From Leucocoprinus leucothites (taxonomy: Eukaryota; Basidiomycota; Agaricomycetes; Agaricales; Agaricaceae): a stretch of DNA of 64,000 bases. The notes beneath the pieces are model-generated. The model did no database searches. It was not told where the DNA came from and saw nothing but the letters and a program-made list of their open reading frames with translations. Of the stretch, positions 34,604 to 47,638 are shown piece by piece. Location: the NCBI GenBank assembly GCA_013368445.1, contig JAACJO010000009.1:186001-250000 (forward strand). Reading direction: 5' to 3'. Positions within the stretch are counted from its first letter, which is position 1, and each line of letters opens with the position of its first letter. The position numbers were made by a program, and so were the translations under genes.

Positions 34604-37600
34604 ATGGCTGGTTTCCTTCGCAAAAAGTCACGGAACGATGCAGCGAAGAACCAGGCAATCTCCAGTCCCACTCCTCCACAACCACAGACTCCGAATACAC
34701 CGCTCTTTTCTCGGTTTGCAACATCAACGTCCAGCTCACATACGAATGCTGGAAATGGACAACAGCGGGTAGTTGTGTCTGGCCCAATGACACTGTCGGC
34801 AGGAGCGCGACGAGATAATGTGTCTGTTCATTCTGGACGTCATGGGCCGAAGAATAATGCGGGTGGAGGTGCTGATCCGTACACGGCATTCAGACGGACG
34901 TCGATGTCGCCGTCTACCAGTCAAATGCCTACGCGAGCTCCACAGGCAGCCGTAGAGGCGTCAGGACCGCAGGCGCCATCTCTGCCATCTCTGCCATCTG
35001 CCCCGCCAAATCTCGAGTTCGATCCCCAAGGCCGCCACTCTCCGTTGATCGACCTTCCTCCAGAGATAGCCTTGTTCCAGGTCAGTCTCCCCTCTTCTTA
35101 GCTTCGGATCGGCCTCTCTCTCGCCCCCTCTCCTTTCTCCCACAACGCCGCGAGGTTAATCTTCCACCGCGAGATTCGCATCCACCCGTGAAAATCTTCC
35201 CCACTTGTCACGTTCCCACTGATTAACTCACCGGCGCGAATGCTTGCGGGAGAAGAGGAGAGGACGGTCATGCTACGATCCAGCCGTCATAAACTTTGAT
35301 CTGACTTTTGCGTATCTCTTGTGATGTGGTGATTAGGAATTCGGCGACAGCTTGTTTAGCACACCCCCAGAGTCGCTCAACTCTAAGCAAGAGGATGTGG
35401 TGAGTTTGAGTATATGACATCAGTCGCTTCATATACTTATATTTATTCATTGCTCTCCTAGTCCGTTGCCTTCTCTCCACCGCCTCCCCCGAAACACGAC
35501 ATGGGTGTCAACTTCAGCTCTGTTGCCCATGGCGACCTTCTCAAAGACTTGAGAGTTTCCGTGCGCACTTCCCCGAATGGATCTAGTGAGAAGCGTAACT
35601 CGGTCTTTTCTCAATACACGACCCCGACTGTACCCTCGTCCCCTCCTCCTCCGCCGCCACAACGCGCTCCTGTGTCCCCGCCTATCCCCCCGACAGCAAT
35701 GTCATTGTCTCAGCCACCCAAGACCCCGTCCAAGAAACAAAAAGCCTTGCCTCAGGTCCCCCCTCAACCCTCTACCTCTCCTTCAAGACGCACTTCTGTT
35801 TCAATGGCGCTTTCAGCTCAACCTTCTCGGCCAACTTTCAACTACCCTTCTGCACCTGTTCCGATACCGGGCCCGCACTCTGCGGTCATGATGGGTCCAT
35901 CAGCCAAGGGAGGCAATAATAACCTTACAATGACCGCAGGGTCAAATAAGCCCAGGATTTTTGCTGCTATGGAGGGCGCGGGCGCGAGTGGGAATCCCAT
36001 CTATCACAATGCGACCGGTGTTGATCAGGCATTCTCTCCCTCGACGTCGTTCCGACAAAACGGACTCGCACCGGAGAAGGCATATCCGTCGCCACCTGCT
36101 GAGCGTATAAGAGCCTCGCCGCCTCCACGCCCTTCTTCGCGCCAGAATTCCGTGTATTCTGCGCAAGCAATTCCACAGCAGCCACAACCTGGCACGCCGC
36201 ACCGAGCCCCATCATCACCCCATCATCACCAACAATACCAACAGCAACCACAATATCAGCAACACCAATATCAACAACCGCAGCAGCAGCAAGGACGGGA
36301 ATTAAACACAGCCGGTGAGTGAAATGGCGCGACTCTAAGCACACGAGGACATCCGTGCTAACCAGAACTCTATACGCAAACGCATTTTACCTTCGTTTCT
36401 CGATTCTCTGGGCACTACGGCTTCTATTCAATCTTCCTGGCGCTAATCAAATATCACGCCTCTTCTTCGGGACACGCGCACCCATCCCCCACTAACCAAC
36501 CTCGACGCCCCCAAAATTATGTATTACTCGCCTCGTGGGTACGTGATGGACCCAATATCTGAACAATTGATTCCACTAACACTTGGGTTGGTGCGAACAG
36601 ATATGATGGCTCCAGGGCCGTCGAGGTCGCCGTCATCTGTGTTGAATAAACCTCGACCCATGAGTGGTGTAAGCGGGTCCTCGTCTTCAAGGTTAAGCCG
36701 AACAACTGGAACTACGTCGGGATCTGGCAATTCATTTAATACGAGCGCTATTGCTGCGAGTACCCCGCCCAGCTCTTTCTCACTTCACGCTCCCGTTTCG
36801 CCGCCGCCTCTTCGACCTCCCAGTCTTGTGGCGAATTTGCCTGTGACTCCCGCGACTGCTACTGCGATACCCAACGACGTGAACGTGACGCCACCGCCGC
36901 CTCCGAGGACGCGAAACTCTATTGCTGGTTCTTCTGCTTCAATATTAACGACGCCGACACTGGTTAATAAGACTGAGCTTCCACCGACGCCACGTAGTGA
37001 ATACGAAAACGAAACTGTTGCTTCTTGGTCAAGATTACCCGTACGAACTAACAACGACAACCAGCACGCGAGTATGCCAGTTATGAATATGAACGGAATG
37101 GGAATGACGGGCGGGATGAATGGTGCTGCTAGCGGTGAGTTATTTATTCTATACCCTTCATTTTGCGTGTAGCAGGAAAGGCTAAATGAATTCTGCGCTT
37201 TTTTTTCTTTCTTTATTCCCCTTGTCGTTTGTCCTTTCCGTTTGTGTACATTTATTCCTCTGGTGCCGCGGGTTTGGACGCCACAGGAGTAACTGTTCCG
37301 AAGGTGGATTCCGCGAATGCTATGGTGAATCATCGTGGTGACGCGCCGCAGCAGGCTGCAGCGGTGGTGAACAGGATGAATGGAACGTACGTGTTTTTCC
37401 GGAATGCATATTCGCTTGTGGCACGCTAATTCTTACTATTATTCCTTTCATTCTTAAAATGTCTAGTCCATCCGCGAGACCCATGTCGTCTGAATTGGAG
37501 TTGAAGTTTGGCGGCAGGTTCGATGTTGAGTTTGATCACAACCATCGTGATGATCGTGAAGGAGGTGGTGTGAATGTTGGCGGAGGTGCAAGTGGCGAAG

Positions 37601-40092
37601 ATGGCGGTGCTTCCGTATCTGCTTCTGCTTCTGCTTCCACGACTACCGTAACTCCTGGTACGCCCACCCCTGCGATGTCGCCTGGTCTTGGCGAAGCCAT
37701 GACGAGTGCGCTTGATTCGAAGGACAAAGAGTACGAAAGGGAGAAGGAAAGGAAGGAGAAGCGGGACGCCAAGGAGAAAGAGAAGGTCAAAGAGAGTAAG
37801 GATACCAAGGATAAGGAGAAAGAGCGAGAAGAGAGGAGAGAGAGACGGAGAGAGAAGGAAAGAAGGAGGGAGGAGAGGAGGGAGAAGAGAGAACGATCCA
37901 AATCACGATCCAAGTCTGATGAAGCAAAGAAATCGACCACAGGTGCTTCACTACCACAACCACCAGTGACTGGCTCCGGTGCTCGTTCGTCGGTTGCTGG
38001 TGCAGAGTTGCTCGCTGCTGCTGGTATTGCTGTGCAGGAAATTGTTGATATCCCGGATGATGGTGTGCATGCCGACGCTGAGAAATCAGCTGACTTCCAC
38101 TCTGTCCAGGAAGACCCCGAGCTCTTACAAGAAGGACAAGAAGAGCCCCCACAGCCAGAACTCAATCCCGAACATGCCTTTGAACACCTCATGCTCTCAC
38201 CTCATCCCCTAATCACCGACCTTCTCTCCCGCGAAAAACGCCGCATCAATAAAAACGGTGCCTTTACGTTGGCGGACTTTGTCTCTGATGCGGAGCTTTT
38301 GCAAACTTTGCTTCAGTATATGACGTTTTATGATTGGTGTTTGCTTGCGAGTGTGTCGCGGGTGATTAGGATTGTGATGGTGCAGAAGAAGAATGTGAAG
38401 GAGGAGATTTTGGAGAGGTTTTTGAGTGGGACGGTTGGATATCGGCGGTGGTCGTGGGAGGATCCTGAACCGTTGAGTTTGTCGATTCAGGTGAGCTACG
38501 AGCAACTTTTTTTTTGGCTTGGTTGATGTGATTGACTGATGTGATGGCTGTTTATTTTCAGGATTTGAGTGATTATATGCGAGGTGTTTCGACGCCAACG
38601 CATGAGTATGCTCGAATTGCGAATCTCTATGTTCAATCACTGTCTATTCACCCTCAAGCTCGTGACCCGATGATTGTGGATACTGTACGAGCGTTGACGG
38701 CTTCGACGAGGGCGTATACAAGAGTTGTGCTGCGTCTTCGGGCTCAGGCGGAGAAGGAACAGGCGGTGTATAGTGCTATGATAAAGAAGCAGCAGGCGAT
38801 GAACCCAGCTTACGGGAGTCCACACTCGCCCTATAGATCAGGACCTTCAAGTCGTGCACCGTCACCTACATATTCGTCGTTCTCGCATTCGCAGCATCAT
38901 CTCCCACAGTCTAGAACGCACTCTCCCTCACTACCTCCTCTTCCGAATCAACATCCTCAACAGCAAGGAATAACGTTTAGATCACCGTTGTTCCGGTTAC
39001 GTCGTGCACCACTATTGAGAGTTTTCGTGCCTTCGCCGGAGGGTGATTGGTTGAGTGATAAGAGTGTGTTGGAGTGTGAGGCGGAGTGTAAGAGAGCGGG
39101 TGTGACCAAGCTGTTGAGGATGGGAGATGTGATTTGGGATATTGCGGTTGGGGATGAGGGGAATGTTGGGAGGTTGATTTGGGATGGGAGTTATCTCATT
39201 GTGAGTCATTTCTTGCCTGAGGGGAATGGTGATGATCTAATGGATTTTTCCAATGCAGGATTTGGACTATACCTATTCGCCGACGGGAGAACTGCCAAAG
39301 TATATGCCAGCACTTGCGTTCCCTCCGTCGTATTTCCATCGTGTGATACGGCCCGGATCGACGAGTACTAATCCTATCGTGCAAATTGATTTGAGCCCGT
39401 GGGGTGAGGAGATTGCGGCGAACTTGCAATTGTTGCAGGATCGTGTACGGACGGAGACGTAAGTATTCGCTCTTGTCTTTTTGACTTTTCCACCCTGTTT
39501 CCTGTACCGCATGAACGGGAGTCGCGTTTCTCTTGACGTGGTGCCATTAAACTATACTTTTCTTCACCCTTTACTTACGTCTTATTTGAATTTTTTACTA
39601 CAGGCCTCAAGGAGCATATCACAACGTGGTCCGATGGGTACACCGATCATCGTTCGTAATTCGACCGCCGAGTAGACAACCATCTGTTCGCGCTCCAACA
39701 CCATCCTCCAACGGACATGGATATGCGAATGGAATTCCGAAGATGCCAGTGATAGGCCGAATCCCGATTTCGGGTACGGATAATTTGTATGTTGATCCGG
39801 GATGGTATGGTACGATCGTGGTGGAGGCGGAGGGAACGAATGAATCCTTGGCGGATTTGCAGGATCGGTGCGGGCCGGGTGTGTTTCCTCCACGTGTGCG
39901 TGGTGCACATGTGTCTGTTACGCAGGCGCAGGCGGAGAATCGCAAGGTGTTTAGGATATTGAGGGAGAGGAGGTGCGCGTTTCTTTGATTAAGTTGATTG
40001 ATCAGATGTACTGATGTGGTTTGTTTATTTGTTTTAGCCGGCCTGGAGAGATATGGATCAAGTGCGTTAGTGTGAAAGAGCGATTGCTATAG
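34604..40092 (+). CDS. Very long Pro/Ser-rich protein with conserved C-terminal half
   Basis: ATG 34604 (MAGFLRKKSRNDAAK). At least ten exons with checked junctions, e.g. TASG-VTVPKVDS (37136/37288), NRMNGT-PSARPMSS (37388/37467), DRVRTET-PQGAYHN and ILRES-RPGEIWIK; stop TAG 40090. The N-terminal two thirds are disordered: proline runs (SSPPPPPPQRAP), a His/Gln tract (about 36210-36300), and a Lys/Glu/Arg stretch (about 37725-37930) likely to form a charged single helix. The conserved part starts EHAFEHLMLSPHPLITDLLS (38170) and continues FTLADFVSDAELLQTLLQYM, DLSDYMRGVSTPTHEYARIA, RALTASTRAYTRVVLRLRAQ and a globular C-terminus. I recall such proteins as conserved but uncharacterised in mushrooms. 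A scaffold or signalling role is a guess. Confidence 0.8.
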
Positions 40093-40378
40093 AGACTATA
40101 CCCCCCTCTCTGGATATTCTTTTCCATTTCTTATTTTTTTTTCCTGCCTACTTATGCTGTTTCATGGCGTGATTTTTGCTACGTATTATTAGGCTAGAGG
40201 GCGTGGATCATAATGAATGATGATGTATTGAGAGATTGTTATAATTGGAGCCTGATGTGATTAGCCAGGGAAGGAAGTGCGCAATCAATTCCTATTGGAC
40301 GGTGCTCAAATAGGTACAGCTGGTCAGGTCGGGAAGCAAGAATTGCTTTGAACAGCTCCCACCGGGTTCTCATTGGAC

Positions 40379-41025
40379 ATGCATATGGGTGACCTACCAG
40401 ACCGTTCGCCAAACCAGCCAACAGAACTCGACATTGACGAGCTCGAGAACGACACACTCTATGCCGTACTCACCTACAGCGGCGACTTTGCTTCCTGGAA
40501 TTGGGGATTCTTTGTCCCAGACCCTGCAACGCCGCCTATCGGATCATCTGGGACCATCTTCCACGTCGTCAACAACCCAGTCACTGACGAATGGAAATTC
40601 GAAGTTGAAACGAGGGATGTCATTTCGTGGCCCCTCGTAGTGGCAGTTGTCAAGCTGGCGGACGTCAAGTTCCTGGGGTGTAACTACGACGAACTCGTGG
40701 GCAAGGATAGCTTGTTGCAGATTTTTGGAACGGTTGTGATTCCAGGCAAGGATGCAACCCACTCGCAGTTGGCGGAGTTTAGCTCGAGGACGTGGTTTTT
40801 GGATGCAATTTTTGCATTGCATGATTGTGGTTTTTTGCAGTGTGATGATGTGTGGTTATTGGAGAGGGAGTTGAGGAGATGTGCGTTCAAGGCGATGGAG
40901 AAGTATTCGGATAATCGGGGTGCGTATATGATTTTTTTTGTTGTTTTTCTAGTTGGGTTTTGTTAATTCAGGGTTTTCTTTTGGTCTTAGGTTGGACAGC
41001 GTACAAGGCGGAACGGTGTTCATGA
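40379..41025 (+). CDS. Conserved-looking small protein, function unknown
   Basis: Two exons. ATG 40379 (MHMGDLPDRSPNQ) runs to CGG-G before a GTGCGT donor near 40920; the intron ends CTTAG at 40990 and the last exon encodes WTAYKAERCS, TGA 41023-41025. About 195 aa, soluble. It has a central beta-rich block (YAVLTYSGDFASWNWGFFVP, IFHVVNNPVTDEWKFEV) and a helical C-terminus with many acidic and aromatic residues. It looks real by composition and splice fit; no family recognised. It follows the long Pro/Ser-rich gene by 286 bp on the same strand. Confidence 0.6.
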
Positions 41026-44000
41026 TAGTCGGCGCACCTGTTGTCGTTATACCCTGTCCGTTATCCTCATCTCTTACTCGGGTGTCGACTAACGGATATG
41101 TCTTAGGCAGAAAAAATACCATTTTTTTTCTCGTTTATTCGTCATCCACATTCCACTCGACTCACATCGAACGACTCTCGCCCTGATCCATTTACCGACC
41201 TCACTCCTATCAGCGTTTAACGCCTCATCCCCGCGTCCTCCTCGCGCTTTCTCACAATTGACATCCTCATTATCGCCATCAAGATTAATCTGCCAGGATA
41301 CCTTGAATAGACACACCTCCACCATAAAGAGACCCATCGCCTTATTGCACCTTTGATCCGTATACCCTGTCCTGTGTTGTTCATCTAGGCTATTCAAGGG
41401 TGCACTCACCCACTTACCCTCGCCTCTCTCGAGCTGTACAAGTATCGTAAAAGCCCTCGTGGTTTATACTACTTGTTTCTTATACTCTGCCTCTACCTTT
41501 GCCATTGCCATTCAAGCTAACTCCATCATGATCTATTGGCTCGTAGTTCGCGTGCGTGGTCGGTCTATGAGGTCTAGGTTCAGGACGCCCGGCTGTGATT
41601 GGTCAGTCTGATCTCATGGATAGGAGTACCAGGGACGGGGACCTTTTTGTCCCTCTCGTACGTCTATGCTACGCCTGATGCACCGCTCTGACGGGGGTAT
41701 CCAGGAGGCCTGCTGTCCTGATCTTCTTTCATTATGATTCAGGCTTTGCTTGAACCTGAACAGTGGCTCTGTTCTTATGGCCAGATAAGTATACACATAT
41801 CTCTACTCTTGGTTTTTCTCCCCTTCTTTCTTCTGTCGTCCCTGTCAAACATCTCCACCTCCCCCCGCTTCCACTCTCTATTTGATATTGTTGTCTTTTG
41901 GGTTCCTTGTATGACTCTATTTAGGGTCCTTCCGTGATCTCTTGTGATCTCTTGTGTTATGAACGCCTCTCCCTTTTGATTTTCCTTCTGCGAATAACAC
42001 CATGAAAAACGTATGAAATATGACTAACTGTAACGCCCTTAGATTAAGTCGCCCACACAGTTTGTACTTTGTATACATTATCATACCTAAATGCATACAA
42101 ACACGAAATGCATGATACCCCATGATACCCCTTTATGCGATATCTGTGGAGCATCTCTTGACACTTAGTTATTACCGATGCTGCGGCTCAGCGCTCATCG
42201 CTGAAAGAGTACCGGCATCGATCGGATTTCTATTTCATACACTTCATGCTTGGGAGATTGGAATGAATCATTAGCGCCTCGTGATCTATCCCTCCCGTTC
42301 TTGATGCTAGCCGGGCATGTCGGCAATTCTAACAAAATCGCCTCAAGGATTCTCCAGCAGTCTATGAAAGAACATTCTGAGCCCAGCATTCTCTTCCTGG
42401 CTCGGGTCCAGCGTTTATCAACACGTCCTCCTGACCATCCCGATGCCACACATCCACCGTCATTTTCAGTGGCGTGGAGCATCGCAGGGCACTGCGCCGT
42501 GGTCTTGGTACCGGCACCAATGATGCCAGAAGTTACCCCGCATCAGTCCGCTTCAAAGGCGAATTACCGGAACTAAATGATCTGCGCAGGGGGGACATTT
42601 TACTGTATTTGGGGAAAAGAAATACAAGCGATGATCAAGGACAATAAACCATTTTTGGGTAAATTTATTTGCCGAATACTGCGTCATGCTCTCACTTCAG
42701 TTTTAGATGGGAGATGATAATATTTAAGACGCACGGACCAATACAATGGTGTTCTCCGGAGATTATAGAGCGCGCCGTTATTCCCCGCTCTTAGCGATTG
42801 AATGATAGGCCAAGGGAGTAAGTAATGGGCGCAAAGTCCGGAATATGTAGCTATGACTTCATCGCCGAGATGACATAGCCGAATGACGATGAACAAAGTG
42901 ATAATTGATGGCATGATTAGTGGCTTGTTGATTGTTTGCATGTTGATTGCCCTCACTGCCTCCCGCTGAAGACCTATCTAGGGGATGATCTAATGATGGA
43001 TATTGGCATTGCTTCTCACTAACGAGTGGGTCCTTGAGTTGGCTAAGCTTGAATGGTAGCGTCCCGTCTTCTACTCTTCTCTGACTTCTGACCTAGATTT
43101 CTAGAAGTTCAACCTAAGTATATGACTCGTGGGGAAGCGAATCTAGTGGAGAGTTTCATAATGGAATGGCCGTTAGTATGGATATCATTCTGATTTGTTG
43201 CGGGCTCGTGGCTTGTCCTACGAAGTGAAAGAAATAGGCTTCAAAGGTGTATATTCAGTGAGGTCCGTGCAAGCTGAACTGCCATACTCAGCTAGTGATA
43301 CTTCTAACACCTTGGCTTTGGGGCGGCTAGAATCTCCTCTGGCCAATCTATTTTAATGCTTCTTTTGTGAGCGTCTAAACGACTAGCTCGCATGATGGTG
43401 TATCATCTCATGATGCTGCTGACTTGCTACTCATCCTTAGCTTGTCTCTTGAGAGAAGCAGTGTGTCCGGTGGCTGTCCGCTGCCAATGAGTTCCTGACC
43501 AAAATTCGATCTTTATGCGATACTACTGCACTTGTGATTGATCGTGATCTCTGTTCCCCCTGGAGTTTATTGATCAACATATCAGGATCAGCTGCCAACA
43601 CTGACTATTAGTTAGCTAACGGCTCCGAGTACCACTGATGCATCAAGTGGACGGAAACATACAGACCCACGCTTCTAGGTACGAAAAACTCGGATGTCTG
43701 GTTATGGAACCTAATGAACACCGCTACCGTGAAACACATTCAATCAAACGCGGCGTTTAGACTGGAATGCTAATAAGGCACCTGCTCTCGTTCATAAGCT
43801 GGACGTTTTCAATTGAGTATGGACAATATACTTCATGACATGAAGGGACGATAATTTAGTTCAGCTGGTTGCCCCCACTTTAGAAATATCTGATATATAC
43901 CACAATTCGGTGATCATACTGCATCGAAGTACACGTCGCTGCAAGACCAATGACATTTGGCTGACGGTGAGCGTCCCGGTTTTCTCATAGATATGGCGGC

Positions 44001-44914
44001 TTGAAAAATCAGGACCCGAATAGATGTCATAGATGCTTCCGCTCCTCATTTTCAACTTGAGTGCGAATACAGGTGACTTTGTCCTAATTCATAGCCGCTC
44101 TCAGTCACGCCCTCAGGCTACTAGTTAACAACGTTTGTACACAACCTCAGCAAAATCGTTTCGGAAACAATACAATTTTACAATACCGTTAATGTCCGAA
44201 ATGCCTCGCTTTCAAAGAGGCTGTTCGGAGACCCCTTTTCTGGTGTTTGGGCCGACCGCCTGACAGGCACTACCAGATTTTTGCTCCCGAAGTCAACTGT
44301 GTTACATTCAAATTGTTTCAGGGTATTTCGAGCTTGGGCTCGGCCGCCCTAAACTATAGATGATGCACAGTAAATGAGATTTGCTCAGAACTCTAAGTAT
44401 GCGGAGCAAGGCTCTTGTACTACGGCTATTCTTTGATGACCGAGAATTCTACCAAACCCGACACGGAAACACTACCTAGAACGCCACGCAAGGTATTCTA
44501 CACAGTGATCGGAGCGTGTATAATCAGAGCCCGAAGTGGGATTAGACTGATATAGCTTTGCCCAACGAGGAGTTCAAGTCGGACGTATTCCTGATCATCC
44601 CCAAGCGAGATAAGATAGATTTATTGCAATATGTTCAAGTTTCTTGGTCTAGATGTATCATCTACAATGTACAGTAGTCAATCATGCAACTGTCTCGACA
44701 CAATCTTGAACCGATATCCGAGGCTGTGGAATAATGATCGGATCACACGATGCGTCCAGTGGTGATTAGGAGGTTCCAAGAACAGCACTACCGATCTAGA
44801 GTTGTAGTACGAGTGTTTGAAGCATATAATGAGCCTTTCGCCTGGGTCTGGGGTTGCGACCCTGAGTCCTAACCTCTGTCTTTTTCTTTCCCTACAATCA
44901 AAATCTCGGCTGAT
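41026..44914. other. Gene-poor stretch, 3.9 kb
   Basis: ORFs are short and uncharacterised on both strands (e.g. 41089-41409 minus, 42250-42576 plus). A pyrimidine-rich stretch lies at about 41810-41880 and a tandem CATGATACCC duplication at about 42110-42128. No RNA gene or transposon coding sequence recognised. Confidence 0.4.
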
Positions 44915-46127
44915 ATGAGCGAGGCCTCAACGTTTTCGATCGACGACCGAGACCCAAGGGTCACGTCTAATGGTGATTGGTCAAAAGGTGGTGGGGATGG
45001 AGATTATAAAAACACTCTGTCAAGCTCAACAAGGGTGGGGGACTCATTTGTGGTTAATTTCTGGGGTGAGCAGTATGATTACCCGTCAGTCTTGAGATTA
45101 ACAAGACACAGGTCAATCCATTGTCGTTTATGGCCTCATCGATGCGACCTCAGGAGGGGTAACAACCAACTATTCAATCGACGGTTCTCCGCCACAGCAG
45201 GTCATTTCACAACGTGGGCTCGGGGACACTCATAGGCAGCAGTTCTGGGGCTCACAATTTCTGAATGGCACACAACAGTGAGTATTTCCAGTCTTGTCCA
45301 ATTCGGAGCATTCCTGGATTCCCAACTACGGTGGAGCTGACTACTTTTCAGTCAATTGACAGTGACAATGGCACATATAAACCCAGATCCTGAACAGGGC
45401 GAAGGTACAATCTGGTTTGATTATTTTGCCGTATACGATCCTAGTGGGCATGAAGGACAACCTCCAAGTCCAAGTGCGAAGCTATCGAAGGGGGCAATAG
45501 CGGGGACTGTTGTGGCAGCTGCTGTGTTTGTTGGTCTTGGTGTTTTGATTATTTGGTGGATCATGTATTGGAGAAAGCGGAGAGTAATTCAACCACCCCA
45601 TCCTACAAAGTTTTTGTACTGGCCATGGACACCTGCACAGGGCCATGAATCCCGCGACACACAGGAAAATCACTTCCAAAAGGGGGAAAAGACTGAAAGA
45701 CAACCCAAATGCGCCGTCAAAAGCTTACCATGTAAGCCTGCGAGCTCGTTCCCAGACTCGGATAATCGTTGACATATGGACTCTAGGGAGGCCCGAGACG
45801 AGGAGCCGAGGAACGCCAGTAAGGAAGGAGATTCAGCCGTTCGTACTGGGCTATGATGTAACTCCGCTAGCTCCCGCTGCGATATATTCTGCTGCGCAAA
45901 GGAGTCGCACCAGAATCAAGAGGACATTGGCATCCGATGCAGGAGTTATTCCTTGGGATTTAGCAAGAAGACTCGAAGAGGAGCAACAATTCTCTTCTCG
46001 ACTGTCGAGCGCAAACTCAAGCACAGATAGGTTGAGCTCCACTGCCACCACCGTTGTTGAGTGCCAGGAGCGTATGGACTCTGAAAATTTATCGCATGGA
46101 AATGGCGGAGCAGGTGCTCAACCTTAG
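44915..46127 (+). CDS. Single-pass membrane protein with extracellular DPR-type beta domain
   Basis: Four exons from ATG 44915. Exon 1 reads FSIDDRDPRVTSNGDWSKGG; an intron (GTGAGC..CACAG, 45065-45111) joins FVVNFWG to GQSIVVYGLIDATSGG. Then NYSIDGSPPQQVISQ, QQFWGSQFLNGTQH and LTVTMAHINPD follow across the second intron (45273-45351). This beta-sandwich pattern (D-P-x-[IV], W..GG, YGL/YGT, Y.IDG, LTVT) is common in mushroom surface proteins. A helix at IAGTVVAAAVFVGLGVLIIW (about 45496-45560) is followed by basic residues RKRR, so the C-terminus is cytoplasmic. A third intron (GTAAGC, 45732; CTAG, 45787) leads to the tail, stop 46125. No clear signal peptide is seen, so an upstream exon may be missing. 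Role unknown, possibly cell-wall sensing. Confidence 0.75.
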
Positions 46128-47556
46128 CTTCCAGGTCGACTCTGTCGTGATGAATATGTAGTAAAGTAGAGCTATTAATATTGTGTATACCCCTTCTGAT
46201 GTATTTTTATTTTCATCTCGCATTCGTTTAATAACCCTCTACTGCCGCGTAAACATTCGCATCGCGGCGCACCCCCGCTTGGTTCTACGATTCTGGGGTT
46301 AACATATTTTACACTATTAACTACTGAAAACTTGGAAGTAACGCAACTACCCATTGCCCAGTTTATGAGAGGTAACGGAGTATCTTGGGTTCTCTGATTG
46401 AAATGCTTTGTGGCGGCATTTGATATATCAGAGATATTCACGAGTTGATTGTGACAATTCATGACTACAGGATGACTGGCTGGGCAGTTGATCAATCTCT
46501 GCATTCATCTATAGATTGACCAAAACCTCGGGCTGCAATCCAAACGGGTGATAACAGGCATTGTGTGTGCAGCGATAGTGTATATCTGGAGAGTTAAAGG
46601 ATACAGAGTAAGATGGCAGCTGGGATTGAATCATGGACAGATCCTAACGCAATCCAATAAGAATGAGAAATATAATTATGTCGGGCCATCGAAAGATTGC
46701 AGTACTAGTAGAGGAGCTCGTTCCTCTGTGGAGAAGCTTAGATTTCATCTTCGAGACCATTTACGTCCAAGAGGATGCGAAATCAAGTGCTAAAACTGTC
46801 AGACTAACGGCCTTGTAATCAAGCTCTCATCCCTCCGTACCTTCTCATCTAGTATCTCGCAACATGGCGGGAAAAAGTTCAAGATATGGTACGCCATGGA
46901 TATAAGGAAGTAATCTTTGCCACTCGTCGACGAAAAGGCCGCTGCACCGGGGACATCAAAAATGTTAGCATGTTCTACACACGTCTTTTACCGGCTCCTG
47001 CTGCTGGACCACGCATCCGGAATACGAGCAGCTGTTCAATATGGAGCAACATGTTCTGTGTCAAGGGAGCAGTATTTTTGCATACATGTCCCAAGGAAGC
47101 AGTGGAATGTTCCGTGGACTTCGTGCAGAAGTATCGCGCGCAGCCACTGAGACTTGAAGTGATCCTTGCGTGTCGCGTTTTGAGAACTGGACACGATTAC
47201 AATTAAGGTATGCCGTGTTCTGAAGTTGCCGGATTAGAATTGAAGTTTTATGTTCAAAATACCGTCTTTGGATGGGGGATAGTTTCACTGAGCGATTCGG
47301 GTAGTTACTACTTATGGTGCTAGAGCGTTTCAGTAATTGACGTGAGAGAGGAAGCTTCGTTCGCGAAAGAAAGCGTGCGACGACATGGAAGTCACAAGCC
47401 AATAGGAATAGCCCGGAGAGGTACATTTTCGGAATGGAGCATGAGAAAATGCATTTTCGTCATCACTGCAGTCATAACACAGGAACTGCAATAATAGGTG
47501 ATATGCAAGCGAGACATACGGTTGTTGAGTTGCTTTAGCTCTGAGGTGCAAAAAAG
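46128..47556. other. Intergenic, no gene recognised
   Basis: Short ORFs on both strands without domain resemblance. Possibly decayed sequence. Confidence 0.35.
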
Positions 47557-47638
47557 TGTCCCAGGGAGGATTCGAACTTCCGGCTTCTCGGAGCAGCTTA
47601 ACCACAACGAGATGATTTAACCCCTAATCGACAAGGAC
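47557..47638 (-). tRNA. tRNA-like element, probable pseudo-tRNA or SINE head
   Basis: The minus strand carries a perfect Pol III B-box/T-loop (GTTCGAATCC) followed by CTGGGAC and, two bases later, a TTTTTT terminator. An upstream GTCCTTG can pair imperfectly with CTGGGAC as acceptor stem, and TCTCG/CGAGA could form an anticodon stem with an oversized loop. The T-stem has one A-C mismatch and the D-arm is poor, so I do not assign an amino acid. Confidence 0.35.

Noticed and set aside
37536..38192. 218-aa Ser-rich minus-strand ORF
   Set aside because: Exact antisense shadow of the charged Lys/Glu/Arg exon of the large plus-strand gene.
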